DNA from: Actinacidiphila glaucinigra
GTDB taxonomy: Bacteria > Actinomycetota > Actinomycetes > Streptomycetales > Streptomycetaceae
Assembly: GCF_900188405.1 (NCBI RefSeq)
Contig: NZ_FZOF01000004.1
Span: forward strand, 124,001 to 188,000
Reading direction: 5' to 3'
Length of the DNA: 64,000 bases
A program made the translations under genes and the position numbers. How positions within the stretch are numbered: position 1 is the stretch's first letter; each line of letters opens with the position of its first letter. Below the pieces are notes generated by a model, which ran no database searches, had not been told where the DNA came from, and saw nothing but the letters and a program-made list of their open reading frames with translations. Positions 62,212 through 64,000 of this stretch are shown one piece after another.

Positions 62212-63366
62212 GTGGCACCGGAACCCGACGGGCTGTTCCCGCTCGACGACGTCCTGCCCCCGCGGAAGGCGGCGGCGGGCGGCGCGTCGTTCCGCGACTC
62301 CCCCGCCGCCGCACGCCTGCTGGACGTCCGCACCGTGTACGCCGAGCCGGCGGCGGCCGCCTCCCCGCGGGGGCGGGAGATCCTCGCCCGCTTCCCGGCC
62401 GCCGAGGTCGTCGAGGTGCCGTCGCACTGGCGGATCCCGGGCCTGCACGGCAACGAGGGCAACGCGGCGCGCTGGGTACGGGTGAAGACGCGGACCCTGG
62501 TCCTCGGGGTGAAGAAGACGCTGACCGTCCGCCCCAACGGCCGTTCCGCCGACTGGATCGCGCCCGGCGCCTCCAACGGCTGCGCGATGGCCTGCGCCTA
62601 CTGCTACGTCCCGCGCCGCAAGGGCTACGCCAACCCTGTCACCACCTTCACCAACATCGACCGGATCGTCGGCCGCATCGCCCGGCACGTCGCCGAGCAG
62701 GGCCGCAAGCCCGAGCCCAACCAGTGCGACCCGCTGGCGTGGGTGTACGACGTCGGCGAGAACGGCGACTGCTCGGTGGACGCCCTGATCTGCGACAACA
62801 CCGCCGACCTCGTGTCGGCGTTCGGCCGGTGGCCGACGGCGAAGGCGTCCTTCGCGACCAAGTTCGTCAACCCCGACCTGCTGCGGCTCGATCCGCGCGG
62901 ACGCACGAGGGTCCGCTTCTCGCTGATGCCGCCCGAGGACTCCCGGCTGCTGGACGTCAGGACCAGCCCGGTGGCCGAACGGATCGCCGCCGCCGGCGAC
63001 TTCCTCGAGGCCGGGTACGAGGTGCACTTCAACCTGTCGCCGGTCGTGGTGCGCCCCGGCTGGCAGGACGCGTGGGGGGAGTTGTTCCGGCATCTGGACG
63101 ACGTCCTTCCGGCGGCGGTGAAGGCCCAGGCCGCGGCCGAGGTGATCATGCTCACCCACAACGCCGGGCTGCACGAGGTCAACCTGGGCTGGCACCCCCG
63201 GGCCGAGGAACTGCTGTGGCGCCCCGCGCTGCAGGAGCCCAAGCGTTCGCAGAACGGGGACCTCAACGTGCGCTACCGCGCGGCGGAGAAGGCGGCGTCC
63301 GTACGCCGGTTGCTGGCGCTCGCGGCGGAGCACGCGCCGTGGCTCCGCGTCCGCTACGCCTTCTGA
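62212..63366 (+). CDS. Spore photoproduct lyase-family radical SAM protein
   Basis: A 384-residue radical SAM enzyme. The cluster-binding motif is CxxxCxxC at Cys124, Cys128 and Cys131 (NGCAMACAYCYVP). SplB-type landmarks follow: GENGDCSVDALICDN, FATKFVN and VHFNLSPVVV. Bacillus SPL reverses 5-thyminyl-5,6-dihydrothymine in spore DNA; the actinobacterial branch has not, to my knowledge, been proved to do this. GTG 62212 starts 36 bases after the P450, so the two may share a transcript. Confidence 0.9.
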   Translation: MAPEPDGLFPLDDVLPPRKAAAGGASFRDSPAAARLLDVRTVYAEPAAAASPRGREILARFPAAEVVEVPSHWRIPGLHGNEGNAARWVRVKTRTLVLGVKKTLTVRPNGRSADWIAPGASNGCAMACAYCYVPRRKGYANPVTTFTNIDRIVGRIARHVAEQGRKPEPNQCDPLAWVYDVGENGDCSVDALICDNTADLVSAFGRWPTAKASFATKFVNPDLLRLDPRGRTRVRFSLMPPEDSRLLDVRTSPVAERIAAAGDFLEAGYEVHFNLSPVVVRPGWQDAWGELFRHLDDVLPAAVKAQAAAEVIMLTHNAGLHEVNLGWHPRAEELLWRPALQEPKRSQNGDLNVRYRAAEKAASVRRLLALAAEHAPWLRVRYAF

Positions 63367-63412
63367 GGGCCCGCCGCGGAAGTTCCCGTCCCCGGCGTGA
63401 TGCAGCCCACGT

Positions 63413-63427
63413 ACGAAACCGTTTCGT
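63413..63427. promoter_or_regulatory. Operator palindrome, copy 1
   Basis: ACGAAAC-C-GTTTCGT, 7-base arms. The same palindrome recurs 48 bases downstream, just before the TetR gene, with GT before both copies. A possible -10 box TATGCT (63445-63450) lies between them. Confidence 0.8.
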
Positions 63428-63460
63428 TTCGATGAGCCCCGACCCTATGCTCTGAGGAGT

Positions 63461-63475
63461 ACGAAACCGTTTCGT
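63461..63475. promoter_or_regulatory. Operator palindrome, copy 2
   Basis: A second ACGAAAC-C-GTTTCGT, 18 bases before the ATG of the TetR gene. Most likely the autoregulatory site of that protein. Confidence 0.8.
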
Positions 63476-63493
63476 TCAGGACGGAGAGGGTCC

Positions 63494-64000
63494 ATGACCG
63501 CACCGGTCACCACCCGCCGTGGCAGCCGCCTCACCGCGGAACGCGAGGCCGCGGTCCACGCGAGCACGCTCGACCTGCTCCGCGAGGTCGGCTACGAGGC
63601 CCTGACCATGGACGCCGTCGCCGCCCGCGGCCACTGCAGCAAGGCCACCCTGTACCGCCAGTGGGGCGGCAAGGCCGCGCTGGTCGCCACGGCCCTGCGG
63701 CACGGGAGGCCCGTCGGCCCCGGGGACATCGACACCGGGAGCCTCCGCGGCGACCTGCGCGCCCTGCTGACCCTAGACGACGACCGGCAGCTGGAACGCG
63801 ACTGCGCCCTCATGCGCGGCCTGGCCATGGCGCTGCACGGCAACCCCGACCTGATGCGCGCACTGCACGAGTTCATGATCCAGCCGGAGCGCTCCGGCCT
63901 GGACACCCTGCTGCGGCGCGCCGTCGACCGCGGGGAGATCCACGCGGACGACCCGGCGCTTCCCTACCTCCTGCAGATGCTGCTGGGCGCCTTCTTCACC
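63494..64000 (+). CDS. TetR/AcrR-family regulator (cut by the window end)
   Basis: The first 169 residues are present. The DNA-binding part is AVHASTLDLLREVGYEALTMDAVAARGHCSKATLYRQWGGKAALVATAL, read as two adjoining segments, and the ligand domain begins after residue 75. The ATG at 63494 follows GGAGAGGGTCC. Two identical palindromes flank its promoter, indicating autoregulation. The regulated neighbour is probably outside the window. Confidence 0.9.
   Translation, partial: MTAPVTTRRGSRLTAEREAAVHASTLDLLREVGYEALTMDAVAARGHCSKATLYRQWGGKAALVATALRHGRPVGPGDIDTGSLRGDLRALLTLDDDRQLERDCALMRGLAMALHGNPDLMRALHEFMIQPERSGLDTLLRRAVDRGEIHADDPALPYLLQMLLGAFFT

Noticed and set aside
60268..63333. Long minus-strand frame opposite the P450 and SPL-like genes
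   Set aside because: Antisense of two well-supported genes; no domain and no ribosome site.

Overview
The window is a high-GC actinobacterial chromosome segment, almost certainly Streptomyces. The signs are very high third-position G+C, frequent GTG and some TTG starts, many ATGA/GTGA/TTGA coupled gene pairs, a GH46 chitosanase, SigB/F-type sigma control and SpoIIE-type phosphatases. I see no rRNA, tRNA, insertion sequence, prophage or CRISPR array. About 64 protein genes can be supported, the last one cut by the window end.

Layout. 1-3763: end of a sugar/polyol operon (two ABC permeases, zinc dehydrogenase, PfkB kinase), all translationally coupled. 3809-4965: ASCH, DUF5990 and a 58-residue small protein. 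5132-16368: a regulatory and envelope block with three SpoIIE-type PP2C phosphatases, a His-rich secreted peptide, an ABC exporter-type protein, a PGFES-repeat protein, DUF1003, a cysteine-less ribosomal protein L36, a secreted chitosanase with a palindromic operator, and a GNAT protein. 16451-22365: GMC oxidoreductase, an oxalate/formate-type MFS carrier with its tiny partner subunit, GH114 lipoprotein, HTH protein and DUF427. 22511-25626: a coupled pair consisting of a receiver-fused thioredoxin-reductase-like flavoprotein and a cNMP-domain histidine kinase. 25652-31833: DUF1232, LRV-repeat protein, a transglutaminase-like small protein, a secreted discoidin/beta-helix protein, and LtrA. 31913-36834: sigma factor and divergent RsbW-like kinase, a pair of diverged paralogous proteins, and small stress-type membrane proteins. 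36854-43916: a three-gene phosphorelay operon, a MarR regulator, and two more SpoIIE phosphatases. 44073-51883: MerR regulator and a fatty-acid/acyl-CoA degradation set (FadB, FadA, acyl-CoA dehydrogenase, CaiB/BaiF) with a divergent amidohydrolase. 51880-64000: GNAT, an Fe-S photolyase, an ATP-grasp-modified RiPP (graspetide) precursor with its ligase, saccharopine-dehydrogenase-like enzyme, TetR, a two-component system, DUF3152, P450, spore-photoproduct-lyase-like radical SAM enzyme, and a TetR gene with two operator palindromes.

How it works together. Two themes stand out. One is partner-switching and phosphorelay signalling: six SpoIIE-type phosphatases, one SigB/F-type sigma factor, RsbW-like kinases and three receiver/kinase systems lie within about 55 kb, as expected for stress or osmotic control in Streptomyces. 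The other is UV/redox protection: an Fe-S photolyase, an SPL-like enzyme, a receiver-controlled flavoprotein and general stress membrane proteins. The best candidate for a little-characterised system is the two-gene graspetide locus at 54339-55502. The receiver-flavoprotein/cNMP-kinase pair at 22511-25626 comes second.
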